The notes under the pieces: generated by a model
The model's database searches: none
Told to the model about the DNA's origin: nothing
What the model saw: only the letters and a program-made list of their open reading frames with translations
Shown: one piece after another, positions 32,613-35,455 of the stretch
Layout: every line of letters begins with the position of its first letter
Numbering within the stretch: position 1 is the stretch's first letter
From: Ktedonobacteria bacterium
Lineage (GTDB): Bacteria > Chloroflexota > Ktedonobacteria > Ktedonobacterales > JACDGC01
Direction: 5' to 3'
Assembly (NCBI GenBank): GCA_027459705.1
Contig: DAIDHM010000075.1
Location: 1 to 35,455, forward strand
Length of the DNA stretch: 35,455 bases
Made by a program: the position numbers and the translations under genes

Positions 32613-33194
32613 TCAGGCACGAGCATAGCGCATGAGTACTACGCCGGAAGGAAACGGTTTCGTTTCGATCAGTCGCAAGGAAAAACGCATGCCATCAGGA
32701 AATAACTTCTTCCCACTCCCGAGGACGATAGGATAGACAATGAGCGCATAACCATCGATCAGGTCGTGCGCGGCCATGGTATGCACGAGCACGCTGCTCC
32801 CATCGACGAGAATGTCTTTGCCGGGCCGATCTTTCAAAGCCCGAATCTCCTCGACGACATTGCCGCTGATCACCGTCGAATTGCGCCAAGCCGCGGCTGA
32901 AGTCAATGTCGTGGACACAACATATTTGGGCATGCCATTCATGACATCACCAAACGGGTCACCGGCTGGCATCGGTTCGAACGCGCCACCATGGATCTGC
33001 CACGTTTTGCGCCCTAACAGGAACGTGTCACTCTGGCTTATCGTATGAAAGAACTCCGCACCAAGGTCATCGTGCCAGTAAGGCCACGTCCACCCGCCAT
33101 GGGTAAAGTTGCCCTCTGTATCTTCTTCGGCACCGCCAGGCGCTTGCATGACATTGTCCAAGGTCACAAACTCTGAGACGATGATGTTTCGCAT
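32613..33194 (-). CDS. RibD C-terminal/dihydrofolate-reductase-like protein (YyaP/YwjB type)
   Basis: 193 residues. The fold signature of the RibD-C/DHFR superfamily is present: an N-terminal strand and loop IIVSEFVTLDNVMQAPGG, the NADPH-site region TFLLGRKTWQIHGG, PKYVVSTTL, the glycine-containing ILVDGSSVLVHTM and the terminal YPIVLGSGKKLFPDG. Members are NADPH-dependent reductases of mostly unknown substrate; true folate reduction is not expected. ATG 33194 has AAGGAAGG ~5-8 nt upstream. It carries its own extended -10 promoter. No riboflavin gene is nearby. Confidence 0.9.
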   Translation of the reverse strand: MRNIIVSEFVTLDNVMQAPGGAEEDTEGNFTHGGWTWPYWHDDLGAEFFHTISQSDTFLLGRKTWQIHGGAFEPMPAGDPFGDVMNGMPKYVVSTTLTSAAAWRNSTVISGNVVEEIRALKDRPGKDILVDGSSVLVHTMAAHDLIDGYALIVYPIVLGSGKKLFPDGMRFSLRLIETKPFPSGVVLMRYARA

Positions 33195-33238
33195 GCTTTC
33201 CTTCCTTATGAGCAGGCACTCTGACCTGACTTGAGTAT

Positions 33239-33247
33239 ACTATAGCA
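33239..33247 (-). promoter_or_regulatory. extended -10 promoter of the RibD/DHFR-like gene
   Basis: On the minus strand this reads TGCTATAGT, the same nonamer as before prfB and the ClgR-like gene, about 45 bp before the start codon. Confidence 0.5.
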
Positions 33248-33411
33248 CAACAGTTCATATCGCCATTGGGCGCGGCGGGCTAGCTCCGCCTGGTTGGCGA
33301 TCTCTTGGCGCTTCGGAAATGCGCGAGTCGGAGGTAGTGCGCGAAGCAACGCCTGACGTGGTCGATCGCTGTGGCGCGCAATCCAATGCTGATTGGCCTC
33401 GGGTTGAAATA

Positions 33412-34848
33412 TCATGAGCCCTGGATGCGCTCGACTGGTGTATCTGCCACACCTGGTTCCAGTGGTCGAGGAGGCTGTGCCAGCAAGACTGGCCAGAGGT
33501 TGATGAGCAAACACCAAGCAGCAACCAATCCCAAGGGACCCGCGAGAGCGAGGGTGGCCGTCGTCCAGGATGGATCGATGGGGAAGACCGCGATCAAGGC
33601 ACCCGCGACACGTAGGACCGCCGCTCCCATCCCCAGCCAGAGGGTTGCCCGGACCAAAAGTGGGGAGCGCAACGGCACACCCGCAAAACTCGGCAGCATA
33701 CGCGGAGCGACGCCGAAGATGAGAGCGGCGATGAAGCCCATCCCCAGGCTATGGCGGAGAGCATCGAATGGCAGGAGCATGCCGACCCCCATCAGCAAGG
33801 TGACCCCATCGGTCAGCGCGACACCGCCTGCGATGATCAGCCAAACGTTGGCCCAGATAACCAATGCGACATAGGGGCCATAGGTGATGTTCTGGGCGAC
33901 GAGGTGACGTCGATAGATCTTGACCATCAACGCGGGCGTGGGGGAGAGTTTTTGCACGTGCTGTGGTACATCCTTGCGGCGCGCCATGCGAGTGAGAAAG
34001 ATGCCACCGAAGACGATGAGTGTCGTGCCGATCACGAGCATGCCGCTGCCAGGCAACATTGTCGCGAAGGATCCGAAGAAGGATAACCCGATCAGCAGGC
34101 CAATCACTCCCACGCCATAGCCACCGGCCAGTGGCATGAGATAGCGGCGTGGAAACGCCTCTAACCCGCCCACAATCGGCAGCGTCTGCACCATCATCGC
34201 CAGAGCTACCGGGACGACGAAGGCGAAGAGGGCGACATTGACACCGTTATCGGCTCCAATGCGGCCGGGCGCGATCCATGCGCTGATCGCCTCACTCAGG
34301 CCAAGCAAGCCGGATATGGCGAGCCCCACCACTGCGATGCCCAGCCAGGGCAGAATGCTCAGAAACTGCGTCCTCGTAGAGATCGGCGGTCCGCTCCACG
34401 CCAGGCGCCAGAAGATGGCCAGCGTCAGCGCGATCGCGAGGGTTTCCAGCGAGGCGCTCAGCACCCACCCGGTGGCCCAGAGCCGTGATCCGGTCGCCAG
34501 AGTCCATGGCTGGCAGAGGATGCGCAGGACCAGGCCGCTCCCCCAACACGCCACAATCCAGGGGATCAGTTGTGGCATCGGTAGCGGCGCGCCGCGCAAG
34601 CGCGGCATGAAATGCCACGCGACCCCGATGATGAGCAGTCCAGCCCACCCTACTACCTGGACGTGCCCATGCGCGCGCACCAGCCCTTCCCACCACATGC
34701 CCAGTGGCAAGTGCAAAAACATCGCGCTTGTGATGATGGTCGCGAGCACAAATCCACCACCAGCGCCCATCCACAACGCCATCATGATCAGCGGGACAGT
34801 TTGCGCGAAGGTGATGTTGGGGCGACGAGGCTGGGATGACGCTGACAT
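33412..34848 (-). CDS. nnrS: NnrS-family heme-copper membrane protein
   Basis: 478 residues, about twelve membrane helices. NnrS proteins contain heme and copper and are associated with nitric-oxide stress and denitrification. Characteristic stretches are VRAHGHVQVVGWAGLLIIGV followed by WHFMPRLRG near residues 58-86, an inner HVQ/His-rich segment, and DALRHSLGMGFIAALIFGV followed by APRMLPSFAG near the end, which carries the second conserved His region. ATG 34848 follows GAGGATGTGTCACC, an SD at ~10-nt spacing. The neighbouring YwiC-like gene upstream on the same strand also occurs in nitrate/nitrite contexts. The C-terminal ~30 residues are Pro-rich and unconserved. Confidence 0.85.
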   Translation of the reverse strand: MSASSQPRRPNITFAQTVPLIMMALWMGAGGGFVLATIITSAMFLHLPLGMWWEGLVRAHGHVQVVGWAGLLIIGVAWHFMPRLRGAPLPMPQLIPWIVACWGSGLVLRILCQPWTLATGSRLWATGWVLSASLETLAIALTLAIFWRLAWSGPPISTRTQFLSILPWLGIAVVGLAISGLLGLSEAISAWIAPGRIGADNGVNVALFAFVVPVALAMMVQTLPIVGGLEAFPRRYLMPLAGGYGVGVIGLLIGLSFFGSFATMLPGSGMLVIGTTLIVFGGIFLTRMARRKDVPQHVQKLSPTPALMVKIYRRHLVAQNITYGPYVALVIWANVWLIIAGGVALTDGVTLLMGVGMLLPFDALRHSLGMGFIAALIFGVAPRMLPSFAGVPLRSPLLVRATLWLGMGAAVLRVAGALIAVFPIDPSWTTATLALAGPLGLVAAWCLLINLWPVLLAQPPRPLEPGVADTPVERIQGS

Positions 34849-34905
34849 GGTGACACATCCTCGCTGATCTCTCCGGGATCGCGATCCGCGCGTGGATCAT
34901 GCTGC

Positions 34906-34914
34906 ATCATAGCA
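34906..34914 (-). promoter_or_regulatory. extended -10 promoter of nnrS
   Basis: On the minus strand this reads TGCTATGAT, ~55 bp before the start codon. No good -35; this fits the extended -10 class of the window. Confidence 0.4.
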
Positions 34915-34992
34915 GATAGCAGCGGTGTATGGGGCTCAACGGTTTTATTGCATAGACCACGATGAAGAGGTGGGGAGAAGTGATCACGCACA

Positions 34993-35455
34993 TCAATGCG
35001 GCAATGCAAAGCCTAGCGCGACGAGCGCGACAGTGAGAGCGCCAAAACCAAGCTCACGCATGCCGATGATTTTGGCGGCCACGGCACGCTGGGAGCGCCA
35101 CCCCACTACGGCCCGCGCCAGCAGGATCCCCAGTGCCACGGTTGCCAGCCAGGGGAGGAGTCCCACCACGGTGGCCACCAGCCCGACCGCCAGGACTGCA
35201 GCATGTGCCGCCAACACTGGCGCACCCGCCACCTGTTGCCCGCGTCCACGCCGCAATACGCTGCGCACATACGGAATCGCTGTCAGCGCGCGTGCCGCCA
35301 ACAATGCCCAGAGGGCCCAGGCAACGCGCGGTTCGCGGCCTCCCGCCAGCGCGATCATCGCGGCGCTGGCGCTCAGCGCCAGCGCGCCACAGATCTCCGC
35401 CGCCAGGGTGCGTCCCTGATTGCGGACGCGTAAGACCACCTGCACCAGCGCCAGC
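34993..35455 (-). CDS. YwiC-like membrane protein, partial (5' end outside window)
   Basis: The frame is open to the right edge of the window, so ~154 C-terminal residues are present and the start is missing; a GTG at 35445 is internal. Four to five hydrophobic helices are visible (AAEICGALALSASAAMIALAG, AWALWALLAARALTAIPYV, AAVLAVGLVATVVGLLPWLA and GALTVALVALGFAL). The cytoplasmic loop RSVLRRGRGQQ between them, with ARALTAIPYVRSVLR, matches the YwiC-like family. B. subtilis ywiC lies beside the narGHJI and fnr region; its role is unknown. Here it precedes nnrS by 144 bp, supporting a nitrogen-oxide link by context only. Confidence 0.75.
   Translation of the reverse strand, partial: LALVQVVLRVRNQGRTLAAEICGALALSASAAMIALAGGREPRVAWALWALLAARALTAIPYVRSVLRRGRGQQVAGAPVLAAHAAVLAVGLVATVVGLLPWLATVALGILLARAVVGWRSQRAVAAKIIGMRELGFGALTVALVALGFALPH

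Overview
The window reads as a chromosomal stretch of a free-living bacterium with moderately high GC. The best guess is a member of the Chloroflexota, perhaps close to the Ktedonobacteria. That rests on zinc-ribbon/single-helix/secreted-domain proteins with long Ala-Pro-Thr linkers, an XRE-NB-ARC-TPR regulator, several multi-pass GT-C enzymes and many secreted Asp-box and PsbP-like proteins. The lineage is inferred from gene style only. I saw no tRNA, rRNA, CRISPR array, insertion sequence or phage gene.

Layout. 1-488 is the 3' end of a HAD hydrolase gene. 733-1828 is prfB (release factor 2) with the classical +1 programmed frameshift, so its true start lies in a different frame from the body. 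2185-6827 holds four tandem, same-strand paralogues. Each has one membrane helix and a conserved exported C-terminal domain, while the cytoplasmic head shrinks stepwise: two zinc ribbons, one zinc ribbon, proline-rich without ribbon, very short. apt (adenine phosphoribosyltransferase) converges on the last of them. 7809-10922 carries a GT-C glycosyltransferase and a PAS histidine kinase with a degenerate ATP lid.

10913-14914 (minus strand) is a compact operon: cmk, plsC, a TIGR03943/DUF1980 protein, a small membrane protein and a membrane-anchored Asp-box propeller. Two of its junctions are ATGA overlaps. 15161-16876 (minus) is a chemoreceptor. 16952-18638 is a divergent module: a ClgR-like XRE regulator on the minus strand facing a DUF4177-like small protein and clpP on the plus strand. 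Two copies of the palindrome TATGC-N5-GCATA lie between the two promoters.

18846-26008 is a cell-envelope glycan cluster: two GT-C transferases, a polyprenyl-phosphate-sugar-synthase-like GT2 and an MBOAT O-acyltransferase. The GT2 would make lipid-linked sugar, the GT-C proteins would transfer it outside the membrane, and the MBOAT would acylate the product. After it come a promoter-bearing leader of about 530 bp, a UPF0175 antitoxin and a truncated PIN-type toxin remnant.

27053-35455 is accessory or house-keeping: a tandem GNAT protein, the XRE-NB-ARC-TPR regulator, a small 4-helix membrane protein, DinB, cupin, a RibD/DHFR-like reductase, NnrS and a YwiC-like protein cut by the window edge. 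Many of the intergenic regions share an extended -10 element of the form TGnTATAGT/TATACT/TATGAT without a good -35 box.
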